Counted from the stretch's first letter, positions 30,619-40,925 are shown. The stretch: 64,000 bases of DNA from Pseudobacillus wudalianchiensis (GCF_001685015.1 NZ_MAYT01000023.1:337791-401790), one strand, 5' to 3'. Numbers and translations are program-made. Notes: generated by a model from the letters alone, not told the origin.

Positions 30619-30648
30619 ACAAAAAAACCCGCCATAAGCGGGTTTTTC
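30619..30648 (-). terminator. terminator of fabI
   Basis: AAAACCCGC-TTATG-GCGGGTTTTTTTG on the leftward strand, just after the fabI stop. Confidence 0.85.
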
Positions 30649-30650
30649 TC

Positions 30651-31427
30651 TTACTTAGCAATAATATGGAAACCAGAATCAACGTGGATATTTTCACCCG
30701 TAATGCCGCGAGCCATATCACTTAAAAGGAATACAGCTGTATCACCTACTTCTTCTTGTGTTGTAGTGCGGCGCAATGGGGCACTTTCTTCAATATCTTT
30801 TAAGATAGAGTTGAAATCGCTGATTCCTTTAGCAGCCAATGTGCGGATTGGACCGGCAGAAATCGAGTTAACGCGAATGCCGTATTGACCAAGATCGGCA
30901 GCCAAATAGCGAACACTTGCATCAAGAGACGCTTTTGCTACGCCCATAACGTTATAGTTTTTCACGACGCGCTCGCCGCCTAAATATGTCATAGTCATGA
31001 TGCTGCCGCCTTCTGTCATAAGCGGTTTCGCATACTTCGCTACAGCCGTTAAAGAATATGCGCTAATATTGTGAGCAAGGAGGAAGCCTTCACGAGATGT
31101 ATCAACAAAATCTCCCTCTAAGTCTTCTTTGTTAGCAAAAGCGATACAGTGGGCAAGTCCATGAATCGTGCCGACTTGTTCTTTAATTTGTGCAAAGCAT
31201 TTTTCAATATCTTCATCAACTGTTACGTCACAAGGCAAAATTAAAGATTCGTTTCCTTCGAGTGTTTCAGCCAGCTCGCGAACATTTTTTTCTAGACGTT
31301 CGCCTGCGTATGTAAAAATTAAACGGGCGCCGGCCTCGTGTAGTGAGCGGGCAATTCCCCAGGCAATACTTCTTTTATTGGCAACTCCCATAACAACAAA
31401 TGTTTTCCCTGTTAAAGAAAAAGTCAT
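30651..31427 (-). CDS. fabI: enoyl-ACP reductase (NADH) FabI
   Basis: 258 aa short-chain reductase for the last step of fatty acid elongation. GVANKRSIAWGIARSLHEAG is the FabI cofactor motif; the catalytic YxxxxxxK is in KNYNVMGVAKASLDASVRYL, and SISAGPIRTLAAKGISDFN follows. All active-site residues present. A FapR operator lies in its promoter. Confidence 0.96.
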   Translation of the reverse strand: MTFSLTGKTFVVMGVANKRSIAWGIARSLHEAGARLIFTYAGERLEKNVRELAETLEGNESLILPCDVTVDEDIEKCFAQIKEQVGTIHGLAHCIAFANKEDLEGDFVDTSREGFLLAHNISAYSLTAVAKYAKPLMTEGGSIMTMTYLGGERVVKNYNVMGVAKASLDASVRYLAADLGQYGIRVNSISAGPIRTLAAKGISDFNSILKDIEESAPLRRTTTQEEVGDTAVFLLSDMARGITGENIHVDSGFHIIAK

Positions 31428-31453
31428 TTCCGTTCCTCCCGTTAATACAAGTT

Positions 31454-31469
31454 ATTAGTACCTAGTAAT
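31454..31469. promoter_or_regulatory. FapR operator of fabI
   Basis: ATTAGTACCTAGTAAT, a perfect palindrome and close to the known FapR box (TTAGTACCTrdTACTAA-type). Position 27 bp before the ATG fits malonyl-CoA-responsive repression of fatty acid synthesis. Confidence 0.85.
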
Positions 31470-31507
31470 AATATTAACAGGAAAGTCTTTGATTGAAAAG
31501 CACGTTT

Positions 31508-31548
31508 TAAAAAAAGCGTCCTAAAGTCTACACTTTTAGGACGCTCTT
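31508..31548. terminator. terminator of the antiporter gene
   Basis: AGCGTCCTAAA / TTTAGGACGCT stem; the leftward strand then has a run of at least seven T. Confidence 0.85.
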
Positions 31549-31551
31549 TCC

Positions 31552-33408
31552 TTATCCGCCGTATTCTAACTCTAATTTTAATTCATCTACATATTCTTTC
31601 GATCCCGTTAAAATTAGCCGGTCATGCAAGCGGAGCTCGGTATCTCCATGCGGAACAATGGATTCATTTCCGCGGAATATCCGGACAAAGATCACATCGC
31701 CGGTAAACGGGAACTTCCGAAGAGTGAGGCCTTCATAGTTATCATTTAATAGTTCAACCTCATATAAAGATGTTTCTTTATTCGTTAAAATGTTAATGAT
31801 GCTCGGCGATTCAATTAACGCACGGAGAAGTGCCTTCGCTGAAAGAAAATAAGAAAAAGTTTCAATCCCTGCCTCGATGAGCTGTTGTTCCATTTCTTCC
31901 TGTTCGACATGAGCGATCACCCGCTCTACACCTCTTTCTTTAGCCGCTATGGCCAGTTCAGCATTTTGCTCTAAATTCCCTGTAGCAAATACAAGGATAT
32001 CCGCTGCAAACACGCCGTTTTGATCGAGCGTATCAGCCGTAAGATCTTCTAGTTCTTCTACATCAAAAACAGAATTGTTTAAATTGTTTTCCTCTACTTC
32101 TGGTTTTTTTCGGTAAACGACTGTATCATATAAAGCTGATTTCAACTCTTTTGAAATGGGCATTGTATATTGATTAGCGCCGACAAAAACAATCTTAATC
32201 CGCTTTTCTGCTTTCATATGAGGCGGAAACAGCTTTTTAAAGACAATTGGTGTAATTAAACAAGTAACAACTGCGACTAACACAAGCAAACCACTCATTT
32301 GGGAGGTAATAACACCAATCCGTTCAGCGATTTTAGCTGCCGCAATGACGAGTGATAAGGTCGATGTCAGCAAAAAGGCAGAAGCCATCACTGTTTTCGT
32401 GTCATACCATTTCTTTAAATAAAGGAGCGGGAACACTTTAGAGATAAAAAAGGCAATCATTAATAATGGGATCATCATGAGCATCTTTTTATCACTTAAT
32501 AATGACCAAAGATCAAGCTCGACTCCGACCATAACGAAGAAAATCGGAATTAAAAATCCATAGCCGAAGGAGTCCAGCTGGCGGACAAGCTCATGATTCG
32601 GAGCCAGCAGCGAAACAAGCACTCCAGCAAGGAAAGCACCAAGAATATTTTCTGCCCCTAGATACTCTGACAGAGCGACCAGAACGATCATAAGTGTAAA
32701 GACAGCTCTCGTGCCAATCTGCACAGTGCTCGTCGACAAGGCTTCAAACAGCGGTTTATTTTTAAAGCGTTTGGCAATGAAATAAAGGATAACGCCGGCT
32801 GCGAATAAAACGAGCAGAAGCCACATATTTCCCCCGCCACTGCCATTTAGCGATACGAAAACCGTCAGCAAAATCATCGTCACGAGATCGGCAATAACAG
32901 CCACAAGCAAGATAATTTGCCCAATGACGGTTTTCATTAAATGGGCTTCTTTTAAGGTTGGCACGACGACACCTAGCGAGATCGTTGAGATAATCAACGT
33001 CATCAAAAAGGCGTCATCAATTAAGTGAAGCAGGACAAATAAATAAGATAGCCCGAATGATAGAACGAGAATGCCTGTAAAGATAATCAAAGCCGCCATA
33101 AAGGAATGAGGCTCTTCCTTCCCAGGCTTCATTCTAGGTGCTTCTTTTTTCTTGTTGGAAAATGCCGAGAAATCAATTTCCAATCCGCTCAAAAACATTA
33201 GGAAGAGAAAACCGAGCGTCGATAACGTTTCTAGCCACATATCTTGAGAAACTATATCTAAACCGCTTTTTCCGATGATCAATCCGACAATAATTTCTGC
33301 GATGACAACCGGCACAAAATTCAACTTTAACCGATGCAGAATAATAGGAGTTAAAAAAGCGGCAACAATAACAATAACTAATGAAAGCAATGAAGCATGT
33401 TCTGCCAT
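31552..33408 (-). CDS. yjbQ: CPA2 cation/proton antiporter with RCK domain (YjbQ-like)
   Basis: 618 aa. Twelve or so helices in residues 1-400 with the CPA2 core (LSGLEIDFSAF; STISLGVVVPTLKEAHLMKT; GAFLAGVLVSLLAPNHELVR), then a cytosolic TrkA-N-like nucleotide domain (IKIVFVGANQYTMPISKELK) and a TrkA-C domain (SIVPHGDTELRLHDRLILTG). Likely K+ or Na+/H+ exchange gated by nucleotide. ATG at 33408 has AAAGGAGG. Confidence 0.88.
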   Translation of the reverse strand: MAEHASLLSLVIVIVAAFLTPIILHRLKLNFVPVVIAEIIVGLIIGKSGLDIVSQDMWLETLSTLGFLFLMFLSGLEIDFSAFSNKKKEAPRMKPGKEEPHSFMAALIIFTGILVLSFGLSYLFVLLHLIDDAFLMTLIISTISLGVVVPTLKEAHLMKTVIGQIILLVAVIADLVTMILLTVFVSLNGSGGGNMWLLLVLFAAGVILYFIAKRFKNKPLFEALSTSTVQIGTRAVFTLMIVLVALSEYLGAENILGAFLAGVLVSLLAPNHELVRQLDSFGYGFLIPIFFVMVGVELDLWSLLSDKKMLMMIPLLMIAFFISKVFPLLYLKKWYDTKTVMASAFLLTSTLSLVIAAAKIAERIGVITSQMSGLLVLVAVVTCLITPIVFKKLFPPHMKAEKRIKIVFVGANQYTMPISKELKSALYDTVVYRKKPEVEENNLNNSVFDVEELEDLTADTLDQNGVFAADILVFATGNLEQNAELAIAAKERGVERVIAHVEQEEMEQQLIEAGIETFSYFLSAKALLRALIESPSIINILTNKETSLYEVELLNDNYEGLTLRKFPFTGDVIFVRIFRGNESIVPHGDTELRLHDRLILTGSKEYVDELKLELEYGG

Positions 33409-33530
33409 AAAAGCCCCTCCTTTTTGTGGGAATTTTTTACCTTTCATTACTATAGCAAAAGCGGCTAAAATGTTCTTTTATTATAACTTGCAGTATGATA
33501 AAGATGATAACTAAAAGGGGTGTCTATTAC

Positions 33531-34268
33531 ATGAATATCGATATTATTGGAGACATTCACGGCTGTTTTGCAGAACTTGAAGAATTAACAAAAAAGCTAG
33601 GCTATTCCTGGGAAAGCGGTCTCCCTCTGCATCCTCAAGGCCGTGTTCTCGGCTTTGTCGGTGATTTAACTGACCGGGGCCCGGAATCGATCCGTGTGAT
33701 CGAAACCGTCTTCGGTCTATGGGAGAAAAAACTTGCTTATTATTCTCCTGGCAACCATTGCAACAAGCTGTATCGTATGCTGATTGGCAATAAAGTGAAA
33801 ATCAACAACGGACTGGAAACGACCGTTGCTGAACTAAATCAATTAAATAACCGGGATTACAAACGGATAAAAAAACAATTTATTACCTTATACGAACAGT
33901 CCCCGCTTTACCAAATTCTTGATAACGGAAATTTAATTATTGCTCATGCAGGTATCCGTGAAGACTATATTGGCAAGTTTAATTCTAAGGTAAAAACATT
34001 TGTTTTATATGGAGATATTACTGGAGCTGCTGATGTTGATGGTTTCCCGATCCGGCGCGACTGGGCTAAGCATTATCAGGGGAAACCGTGGATCGTCTAT
34101 GGCCACACACCAACCAAAGAAGTACGGATTGTCAATCATACAGCTAATATTGACACAGGTGCCGTTTTTGGCGGCGCTTTAACAGCATTCCGCTATCCCG
34201 AACAAGAAACCGTTTCAGTTCCATCCTCCATGCCGTTCATTGCCGAGAAATTCCGGCCGATTGAATAA
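33531..34268 (+). CDS. prpE: bis(5'-nucleosyl)-tetraphosphatase PrpE
   Basis: 245 aa metallophosphatase: [29 protein letters not shown] and a late YGHTPTK supply the metal ligands. PrpE cleaves Ap4A asymmetrically and acts as a phosphoprotein phosphatase; in B. subtilis it affects spore germination. Neighbours yjbQ and yjbO match. Confidence 0.9.
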   Translation: MNIDIIGDIHGCFAELEELTKKLGYSWESGLPLHPQGRVLGFVGDLTDRGPESIRVIETVFGLWEKKLAYYSPGNHCNKLYRMLIGNKVKINNGLETTVAELNQLNNRDYKRIKKQFITLYEQSPLYQILDNGNLIIAHAGIREDYIGKFNSKVKTFVLYGDITGAADVDGFPIRRDWAKHYQGKPWIVYGHTPTKEVRIVNHTANIDTGAVFGGALTAFRYPEQETVSVPSSMPFIAEKFRPIE

Positions 34269-34273
34269 AACAA

Positions 34274-34303
34274 AATGGTCCGCCAGTAGCGAAAGGCGGA
34301 CCA
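34274..34303. terminator. convergent hairpin
   Basis: AATGGTCCGCC / GGCGGACCATT, strong stem but no T run on either side; between convergent prpE and yjbO. Confidence 0.5.
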
Positions 34304-34390
34304 TTAGCAGCCAAATGCAGAGCTCTTGCCGATCATTTTGGCTGGATCGTTTATAACTTCTTTTCTTCTCCCATCACTCGCTTATGTTAT

Positions 34391-35290
34391 TCATGATATT
34401 CTCGCTCGATCAATGGTACTCTGCATATCCTCCGGCAAAGGCCGTTCAAAATGCAACGGCTCTTTTGTGATTGGGTGCGGAAGCGACAGCCTTCCGCAAT
34501 GAAGAGCTTGCCGGCTTATGACGTGAGAAGACCCTCCGTACAGTTCGTCACCAAGTAAAGGATGGCCGATATGCGCCATATGCACTCGAATTTGATGGGT
34601 ACGGCCGGTTTTTAGCTGAAGTGCTACCCGAGTAAAGTCGGAAAACTTCTCGATCACTTTATAGTGAGTACAGGCATATTGCCCATCGCTTCTTACTTCT
34701 CGTTCAATAATACTTGTCTCTTTGCGGCCAATCGGCTCTTCAATCACACCGCTTCGAGAGGTTAAAACCCCTTCTGCCAACGCCTCATATGCCCGGGAGA
34801 TACTGTTAGTCTTCTGCATTTCCGAGCATAAATGATGAACGTGCCGATGCTTAGCAATCAGTACCAGACCCGATGTATCACGGTCAAGTCTAGTGACGAT
34901 ATGTACAGTAGCTTCAATTTTATTTTCTTCATAATAGCCGAGCAGTCCATTCGCAAGACTGCCTGTCGGGTGCTCCCGGGACGGAATCGTACTCATGCCT
35001 GCCGGTTTTTCTACGACGAGTAAATACTCATCCTCGAATACGACAGAAAGCGGAAAGCGTTCTTTGACGATGCCTTCACTCGGCACTTCCCTAGGAAAGA
35101 GAACAGCCACTTCATCCCCCGTCTTTAATGGAAAGCGGACATTTTCCTCCCGTCCATTTACCGAGATATGCCCGCCATCAAATTTAATGTCTGTCAGCGC
35201 CCGCCGCGATATTTGCCGCTCAGCTAAAAACTCTCTCAATAGCTTTCCGTTGTCTTTTGCTGCCGCTGTCCACTTTAATTGAAACCTCAT
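34391..35290 (-). CDS. yjbO: RluD-family RNA pseudouridine synthase (YjbO-like)
   Basis: 299 aa: an S4-like N-terminus (FLAERQISRRALTDIKFDGG HISVNG, read as two segments), then catalytic HIVTRLDRDTSGLVLIAKHR with the conserved Asp in RLDRDTSG, and KTGRTHQIRVHMAHIGHPLL. Isomerises uridines in rRNA or tRNA. 4 nt after nadF stop. Confidence 0.9.
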   Translation of the reverse strand: MRFQLKWTAAAKDNGKLLREFLAERQISRRALTDIKFDGGHISVNGREENVRFPLKTGDEVAVLFPREVPSEGIVKERFPLSVVFEDEYLLVVEKPAGMSTIPSREHPTGSLANGLLGYYEENKIEATVHIVTRLDRDTSGLVLIAKHRHVHHLCSEMQKTNSISRAYEALAEGVLTSRSGVIEEPIGRKETSIIEREVRSDGQYACTHYKVIEKFSDFTRVALQLKTGRTHQIRVHMAHIGHPLLGDELYGGSSHVISRQALHCGRLSLPHPITKEPLHFERPLPEDMQSTIDRARIS

Positions 35291-35294
35291 GAGA

Positions 35295-36089
35295 TCAGCT
35301 GCTCACGAATGAATCATGGACTCTTTTCCAGAACGGGAACGGCCGGAAACGGGCAAAACGAATTTTTTCATTTGCTACCCGGTATTGAATCGACTTCACA
35401 TCTTTATGAAGCAATGTTAAGTGATCAATGGTAACGAGAAAATCAGAACGATTAACCGGTTTTAGCATACATGTATGGTGAGCGGGCAAAATTAATGGAG
35501 AGCCTACTGTTCGAAACACCCGATTATTAATGGAGGCCATCTCAGCAAGCTGGAGCGCTCGGATAGATGGATGCAAAATAGCTCCGCCCAGAGCTTTATT
35601 GTAAGCCGTGCTTCCCGAAGGCGTAGAGATACAAAGACCGTCGCCGCGAAAACGCTCAAATTGATCACCGCGAATTTCTACATCCATGACGAGTGTGCCG
35701 TCTACCGCTTTAACAGTGGACTCATTTAACGCAAGATATCTTGTTTCTTTGCCGCCATGCTGATAGCGAATAATTGCTTCTAAAAGCGGATATTCAATAA
35801 TTTGATAAGGGGTGCGGGCAATCGCGATGACGAGCTTTTCAATCTCATCCGGCACCCAGTCTGCATAAAAGCCGAGGTGACCAGTATGTACACCAACAAA
35901 GGCTGTTTTATCCAAACGTTCAATATAGCGATGGAAAGCATAAAGAAGTGTTCCATCCCCACCGACAGAAATGACAATGTCCGGCTTATTTTCATCATAG
36001 GTTAGTTTAAAATCAAGCAAGTAGGCGCGGATTTTGTGCATCAGAGCATTAGACTTAGCATCTCCCTTAGAAGTTACTGCAAACTTCAT
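35295..36089 (-). CDS. nadF: NAD kinase
   Basis: 264 aa: [20 protein letters not shown] is the GGDGT ATP/NAD motif, [18 protein letters not shown] and [20 protein letters not shown] are family landmarks. Makes NADP. ATG at 36089 with AAGGTGATT upstream. In the relQ-nadF-yjbO run, as in B. subtilis. Confidence 0.94.
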   Translation of the reverse strand: MKFAVTSKGDAKSNALMHKIRAYLLDFKLTYDENKPDIVISVGGDGTLLYAFHRYIERLDKTAFVGVHTGHLGFYADWVPDEIEKLVIAIARTPYQIIEYPLLEAIIRYQHGGKETRYLALNESTVKAVDGTLVMDVEIRGDQFERFRGDGLCISTPSGSTAYNKALGGAILHPSIRALQLAEMASINNRVFRTVGSPLILPAHHTCMLKPVNRSDFLVTIDHLTLLHKDVKSIQYRVANEKIRFARFRPFPFWKRVHDSFVSS

Positions 36090-36106
36090 TTCCAATCACC
36101 TTCTTT

Positions 36107-36751
36107 CTATTCTTCTGTTCTGTGGTCTTTCACCTGCTCTTTTTTCTTCGTGAAAAACGCTTGTGCTTCTTTTATTTCTTCACGAATAAGGGACATTTCT
36201 TCATCAAGCCGAAAAGCAGCCTCAGCCGCTCTCTCTAATCTCATCAGAATTTCTTCTGGAAACTGGCCATCATACTTATAATTTAAAGAATGCTCAATCG
36301 TTGCCCAGAAATTCATGGCTAATGTGCGGATTTGTATTTCTGCGAGTATCTTCTTTTCCCCGTGAATAGTCTGTACAGGGTACTCGATCACCATATGATA
36401 CGAGCGATAGCCGCTCGGTTTCTTATGTGAAATGTAGTCCTTTTCCTCTACTATTTTAAAATCCTTACGCATACGCAACTTCTTGACGACTTTGATAATA
36501 TCATCAACAAATTGACACATCATGCGAACACCGGCAATGTCTTGCATTTCGCTTTCCAGCCGATCCAAAGGGATGTTTTTGTCTCTGGCTTTATCAAGAA
36601 TGCTCGCAATCGGCTTTACCCGGCCTGTAACAAATTCAATCGGTGAATGTTCATCCCCGTATTCAAACTGCTTTCGCATTCCTTTTAGCTTTACTTTTAG
36701 CTCATCCACCGCTTGTTTATAAGGTATTAAAAATTCATCCCAGTTTATCAT
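36107..36751 (-). CDS. relQ: small alarmone synthetase RelQ (YjbM/SasB)
   Basis: 214 aa, synthetase domain only: RVKPIASILDKARDKNIPLD, DIAGVRMMCQFVDDIIKVV, SHKKPSGYRSYHMVIEYPVQ and AEIQIRTLAMNFWATIEHSL. Makes (p)ppGpp from ATP and GDP/GTP; relatives are tetrameric and activated by pppGpp. No hydrolase or TGS domain. Confidence 0.93.
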   Translation of the reverse strand: MINWDEFLIPYKQAVDELKVKLKGMRKQFEYGDEHSPIEFVTGRVKPIASILDKARDKNIPLDRLESEMQDIAGVRMMCQFVDDIIKVVKKLRMRKDFKIVEEKDYISHKKPSGYRSYHMVIEYPVQTIHGEKKILAEIQIRTLAMNFWATIEHSLNYKYDGQFPEEILMRLERAAEAAFRLDEEMSLIREEIKEAQAFFTKKKEQVKDHRTEE

Positions 36752-36778
36752 TTTTCTTCCCTCTCAGACATAGCTGCA

Positions 36779-37156
36779 TTATTGATGATGCAAAAAGACG
36801 GTCTCTACCTTTTCTACCATTTCCTCTCCATAGTTACTGTTGCCTTCAATATTGCTAATTAAATAAGCAAGCTCGTCCTTCCAGCTAGTCAGCTCAAGAA
36901 GAGTGTCTTCTCCTTTAACGAAGAGACGCGCCTCTTCTTTCAATGCCTTCTTGAGGTCTCCCCATACTGGTTCATGTATGTATAAATAAATAAATTCATC
37001 CTTTTCCTCTGCTAAATAAACAAAAGCCATTTGATCAGAATCGACGATCATTTGCTCTGCAGCTTGAATGCCTGCCAGCTTGATCGGCATTTCTGCATGC
37101 AGCTCAACCCCATTATCGTTCCACAAAGCTTTTGTAAAATGAATCGTTTTCCTCAT
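36779..37156 (-). CDS. yjbL: YjbL-like protein
   Basis: 125 aa between relQ and the CYTH gene, where B. subtilis has yjbL; sequence identity was not checked. Hydrophilic alpha/beta protein (MAFVYLAEEKDEFIYLYIHE) ending in VETVFLHHQ. Function unknown. Confidence 0.7.
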   Translation of the reverse strand: MRKTIHFTKALWNDNGVELHAEMPIKLAGIQAAEQMIVDSDQMAFVYLAEEKDEFIYLYIHEPVWGDLKKALKEEARLFVKGEDTLLELTSWKDELAYLISNIEGNSNYGEEMVEKVETVFLHHQ

Positions 37157-37510
37157 TCTCTTTTCCCCTCTCCATGCCTACTGTGTTAAACTTTAAAAGC
37201 GAAAGCGCCTTGCCAGCTGCGACAAGCATAAGGCAAGCTGGCGGGCAAGTATTCTTCTACCTTCTTGCCAGACTCACTTATGGCTGTCAGCTAAGACAAG
37301 CTTATAACCTTGAGCAGCTTGGTGCTAACCTTAGAACAAAGGCGCCCTATCAGCTGCAACTGATGAAAGATGATTGATCAGCCCACCGTCAGACAAGCAG
37401 CTAAATCTATTTAGTATTGATAAAAACCCATTTCATATTTTAACACATCCAGCTATTTCAAATACAGAACTATAGATAGGTGAAACTAAATTAGAGAAAG
37501 AGGAATAAGC
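37157..37510. other. divergent promoter region with repeat-like hairpins
   Basis: 354 bp between divergent yjbL and the CYTH gene. The part 37196-37375 has inverted repeats (GCCAGCT/AGCTGGC at about 37212-37243; AGCGCCTT near 37205 against AAGGCGCC near 37340) and resembles GC-richer dispersed intergenic repeats of Bacillaceae. A 67-codon frame here has no ribosome site and overlaps the repeats. The last 100 bp are A/T rich and hold the downstream promoter. Confidence 0.5.
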
Positions 37511-38104
37511 ATGAGTCAAGAACTAGAAATTGAATTCAAGAATATGGTAAGTGAGACAGATTTCAAGCGGCTTGTTGATGCTTTTCACTTGCAAGTGGAG
37601 GATTTTCAAATCCAGCACAATCATTATTTCGATACGGAGAATTTTCTGTTGAAACAAGCAGGCTGTGCGCTTCGCATTCGAGAGAAGAACAGAACGTTTG
37701 AGCTAACGCTAAAAGAGCCAGCTGCAGATGGACTGCTTGAAACGAACCAGGAAATTTCCCAGGCAGAAGCGAAGGCTTTGCTAACAAGCAATGCTTTTCC
37801 AGATGGCCCAGTAAAGAAAGCCATTTCATATGTAATAACCGATTTAGCTGAATTAAAACCTTTCGGCACACTATCTACAAAAAGAGCAGAGGTTGACTAT
37901 AAAGGCGGATTGCTCGTTTTCGATCATAGCTTGTACTTAGGACGGGAAGATTATGAAATTGAGTATGAAGCAGTGGAGAGAAAAAGCGGAGAAGAAATCT
38001 TTAAAGATTTCTTAAAAAGCTATCAACTTCCTTTAAAGCAAGCCGATAATAAAGTCAGAAGATTTTATAATGAAAAGTTACGCCAGTCAGCTGGTGATCA
38101 ATAA
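37511..38104 (+). CDS. yjbK: CYTH-domain phosphatase (YjbK-like)
   Basis: 197 aa. N-terminal ELEIEFK carries the ExExK metal motif; [19 protein letters not shown] and [10 protein letters not shown] continue the triphosphate tunnel fold. CYTH enzymes of this class hydrolyse tri- or polyphosphates. AGAGGAAT precedes the ATG. Confidence 0.88.
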   Translation: MSQELEIEFKNMVSETDFKRLVDAFHLQVEDFQIQHNHYFDTENFLLKQAGCALRIREKNRTFELTLKEPAADGLLETNQEISQAEAKALLTSNAFPDGPVKKAISYVITDLAELKPFGTLSTKRAEVDYKGGLLVFDHSLYLGREDYEIEYEAVERKSGEEIFKDFLKSYQLPLKQADNKVRRFYNEKLRQSAGDQ

Positions 38105-38114
38105 GGAGCGAACG

Positions 38115-38774
38115 ATGAGCAGCAATCCATTCCAAACCATGTTTGCCACAGGTATTATGCAAAATATGTCGATGTCTCCCAATACAGCGGCTTCTAACAC
38201 GCCAGCTCCCTCCCAAATATTTGGTGCTGTTTTGCAACAGGCTCTCATGCAGGGACTGGAGCTTGTCGGCGGCGGCTCTCTTGCTGAGTCTCTAGAAAGC
38301 CCGGATTTAAGTCCTGCCGCTTCAACCGCTTTACCGTCGGCTGTGCTTCCGACAAAACCAGGGGCAGACCTTTTAAAGCCGGTAAGCACAACAACTAAAA
38401 CCGATTTTGATGATATTATTACGAGAGCGGCTGAAAAATATAACGTACCAAAAAAGTTAATTCAGGCAGTCATTCGTCAAGAATCTAATTTTAATCCTAA
38501 TGCAAGAAGCTATGTCGGTGCGGGCGGCCTTATGCAGTTAATGCCGGCAACTGCACGTGGTCTTGGCGTCTCTAACGTCTATGACCCGGAACAAAACGTG
38601 TTCGGCGGCACGAAATACCTCCGTCAGATGCTTGATCAATTTGACGGGAATATTAGGCTGGCACTCGCCGCCTACAATGCCGGAGCAGGCAATGTTAAAA
38701 AATATGGCGGCATCCCTCCTTTTAAAGAAACACAAAATTATGTACAAAAAATAACAGCCCATTATTACGCGTAA
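38115..38774 (+). CDS. yjbJ: lytic transglycosylase (YjbJ-like)
   Basis: 219 aa. C-terminal SLT domain from about residue 100: [20 protein letters not shown] (catalytic Glu in RQES), [15 protein letters not shown] and [20 protein letters not shown]. The N-terminal half is Ser/Pro/Ala rich, with no obvious signal peptide. Cleaves peptidoglycan glycan strands. ATG at 38115 with AAGGAGCG; overlaps nothing functional upstream. Confidence 0.88.
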   Translation: MSSNPFQTMFATGIMQNMSMSPNTAASNTPAPSQIFGAVLQQALMQGLELVGGGSLAESLESPDLSPAASTALPSAVLPTKPGADLLKPVSTTTKTDFDDIITRAAEKYNVPKKLIQAVIRQESNFNPNARSYVGAGGLMQLMPATARGLGVSNVYDPEQNVFGGTKYLRQMLDQFDGNIRLALAAYNAGAGNVKKYGGIPPFKETQNYVQKITAHYYA

Positions 38775-38787
38775 TGTTCATAAACTA

Positions 38788-38818
38788 AACAGACCTCTCA
38801 GTGGTCTGTTTTCTTTTA
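38788..38818 (+). terminator. terminator of the transglycosylase gene
   Basis: AACAGACC-TCTCAGT-GGTCTGTT-TTCTTTT. Confidence 0.85.
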
Positions 38819-38937
38819 TACTGGTTCAATAGCCCTGTGCGAAGCTTGTCAAAAATAGGCACAAGCACTTTGTTTGTGTTATAACAGTCCCCTTGATAAA
38901 ATAAATTTACACTACAAGGAAAAAAGGAGTTATTGGT

Positions 38938-39336
38938 ATGGGCGAAAAATCAATAGCACCATTTGAATACATCGGTAACGAGAAGCTGTCAGAGCTAGTT
39001 GACACGTTCTATTCAAAGGTTAGTCAGCATCCGGATTTGTTTCCAATTTTCCCTGATGACTTAACAGAAACGGCCCGCAAGCAAAAGCAATTTCTTACTC
39101 AGTATTTAGGCGGTCCTCCCTTATATACAGAAGAACATGGTCATCCAATGCTTCGAGCACGCCATATGCCTTTTCCGATTACTCCGACACGTGCCCGCGC
39201 ATGGCTTTCCTGCATGCGGGAAGCGATGGATGAAGTAGGGCTTCACGGTGAATTCCGAGATTTCTTCTACGAACGGCTGAAACTAACGGCTAATCATATG
39301 GTAAATCAGCCGGAAGGTCCGGGTGAAGACCGTTGA
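38938..39336 (+). CDS. yjbI: truncated haemoglobin (YjbI-like, group II)
   Basis: 132 aa. [40 protein letters not shown]-type E helix region, then [20 protein letters not shown] with the proximal His in ARHMPFPI and the group II Trp. Binds O2 or NO. Overlaps spxH by 4 nt, suggesting a joint role in thiol/nitrosative stress. Confidence 0.92.
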   Translation: MGEKSIAPFEYIGNEKLSELVDTFYSKVSQHPDLFPIFPDDLTETARKQKQFLTQYLGGPPLYTEEHGHPMLRARHMPFPITPTRARAWLSCMREAMDEVGLHGEFRDFFYERLKLTANHMVNQPEGPGEDR

Positions 39337-40178
39337 AACCGTCACTACTTCTTAACCGGATGTGTGCCTCGCAGCAAAAGCCTCTGGAGATTTACTTATT
39401 TGTGGATCCGCTTTGTCCAGAATGCTGGGCGCTTGAGCCATTTATCCGAAAATTATATATCGAATATGGCCGGTATTTCCGTTTAAAGCAGGTGCTGACT
39501 GGAAATCTCGCGGCGCTTAATCTCCCGGAATCCAAAATTCGAAAGTGGGAAGCAACTGCCGCCAGAATGGGGCTGTCATGCGATGGAGCGCTCTGGATGG
39601 ATCATCCTGTCTCTTCCCCCTTTCTTGCCTCTGTGGCGATTAAGGCAGCAGAATTGCAAGGACGCCGGGCAGGAAGCCGCTTTTTGCGAAAGCTTCAGGA
39701 AGTTCTCTTTATCGAAAAGCAAAATGTTTCTGATCTGACCATCTTAACGGATTGTGCAGAAGAAGCAGGACTCGACAAAGCAGAATTCTTGAACGACATT
39801 CATTCTTCCAGCGCTGCCAAAGCCTTTCAATGCGATTTGAAGATCGCGGCAGAAATGGAAGTAGAAGAAACGCCGACACTCGTCTTTTTTAATGAAAATA
39901 TTGATGAGGAAGGCATTAAAATAACAGGACTCTATTCTTATGATATTTATGTACAGATTATTGAGGAAATGCTTAACGAGATCCCGGAGCCCCAGCAGCC
40001 CCCTCCTCTAGAGGAATTTCTGAAGCAATTTCGTTTTACGGCTTCAAAGGAAATCAGCACGGTGTATAATTGGACGGAACGAGAAGTCGAAAGAGAAATG
40101 AAAAAACTTCTTCTCCAGCGCAAAGTACGCAAAATCCCAATGAAGTTTGGTCCTATTTGGGAATTTATTGATAAATAA
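39333..40178 (+). CDS. spxH: ClpXP adaptor SpxH (YjbH)
   Basis: 281 aa, DsbA-like fold: [20 protein letters not shown] has CxxC at residues 28-31. SpxH binds Spx and presents it to ClpXP in unstressed cells. The C-terminal part ([20 protein letters not shown]) is the winged extension typical of YjbH. Spx itself is at 46663-47058. Confidence 0.92.
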   Translation: MKPSLLLNRMCASQQKPLEIYLFVDPLCPECWALEPFIRKLYIEYGRYFRLKQVLTGNLAALNLPESKIRKWEATAARMGLSCDGALWMDHPVSSPFLASVAIKAAELQGRRAGSRFLRKLQEVLFIEKQNVSDLTILTDCAEEAGLDKAEFLNDIHSSSAAKAFQCDLKIAAEMEVEETPTLVFFNENIDEEGIKITGLYSYDIYVQIIEEMLNEIPEPQQPPPLEEFLKQFRFTASKEISTVYNWTEREVEREMKKLLLQRKVRKIPMKFGPIWEFIDK

Positions 40179-40242
40179 TGAAGGGACGAGGCATCCGCTT
40201 TACCCTTTTAGGTAAACGGCCTGCAATGAAGGCTGTTGCAGA

Positions 40243-40318
40243 CTGTTGACAAACGCTCGCTTTCTTCGCTGCTCACCAGGCTTCGCTCCTCGAAAGACAA
40301 GCGTTTTCAATCAACCTG
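40243..40318. repeat. dispersed intergenic inverted repeat, copy A
   Basis: CTGTTGACAAACGCTCGCTTTC (first 20: CTGTTGACAAACGCTCGCTT) faces GAAAGACAAGCGTTTTCAATCAACC..., about 16 paired positions with small gaps. The outer motif CTGTTGAnnAACGC recurs in copy B at 47383-47449. Confidence 0.5.
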
Positions 40319-40351
40319 TGATATAAAAAAGAGACTTCGTCTATACTCTCA

Positions 40352-40384
40352 AACAGCCCACACTGAAGGCTGTTTTTATTTTAA
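40352..40384 (+). terminator. terminator after spxH
   Basis: AACAGCC-CACACTGAA-GGCTGTT-TTTATTTTA. Confidence 0.8.
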
Positions 40385-40402
40385 ATAAAAAGAATAAAAA
40401 AA

Positions 40403-40436
40403 AGAAAAGGCCTTGTATCATTACAAGGCCTTTTCT
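40403..40436. terminator. bidirectional hairpin
   Basis: AGAAAAGGCCTTGTA-TCAT-TACAAGGCCTTTTCT, a 15-bp perfect stem. Confidence 0.75.
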
Positions 40437-40638
40437 CACGAACAAAGGGGATGGGAGAAATTTTTCACGGTCAAACAAAGGGGTATATGTTTGTATGTGA
40501 TCAACTTCACGATTTTTATCTTATCATGTATATGCTATTAAAAACAAGGGATGGTGCTTGATTTCACACATTTGTCATAACAATGGAATAGAAAGCGTAA
40601 ACTAACATATAATGGTACAAGTTGTGGGAGGTCCCTCT

Positions 40639-40806
40639 ATGAAATGGGTTATTTTCTTATTTTATCTTTCTCTTATGGCCGGTGCATTCTTTTTCCACGT
40701 GCTCGGTCTGCTGAACTTATACCCATTATATGTAACAGCTCCGGTGTTATTTTTCGTTTTATTTCTTCCTGTTTATGTGCTGAACCGATCAAAGAGATCC
40801 AGGTAA
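40639..40806 (+). CDS. small membrane protein, unknown
   Basis: 55 aa with two helices: MKWVIFLFYLSLMAGAFFFH and LYVTAPVLFFVLFLPVYVL, then a basic tail NRSKRSR. GGGAGGTCC precedes the ATG at 40639; earlier in-frame start codons lack a site. No family recognised. Confidence 0.65.
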   Translation: MKWVIFLFYLSLMAGAFFFHVLGLLNLYPLYVTAPVLFFVLFLPVYVLNRSKRSR

Positions 40807-40891
40807 AGAGCTCAATGAAGCAAAGTCTACATTGGTTTTTGCAGAAAATGAAGCCTGCTTAGAAGCTGCCACTGTACGTTTGTAAATAGCA

Positions 40892-40925
40892 AGAGCGCCC
40901 GAATACACGGACGCTCTCTTTTTTA
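40892..40925. terminator. convergent terminator
   Basis: AGAGCG / CGCTCT stem with CTTTTTT on the plus strand; between the small membrane gene and pepF. Confidence 0.65.

Larger units (their letters stand above)
40179..40638. other. intergenic region with inverted repeat and terminators
   Basis: 460 bp without a supported gene. Holds a 78-bp inverted repeat (40243-40318), a rightward terminator (40352-40384), a strong bidirectional hairpin (40403-40436), then an A/T-rich promoter stretch for the small membrane protein gene. Confidence 0.6.

Noticed and set aside
37174-37377. 67-codon frame between yjbL and the CYTH gene
   Set aside because: No ribosome site, overlaps inverted repeats, composition unlike a protein; more likely intergenic repeat.
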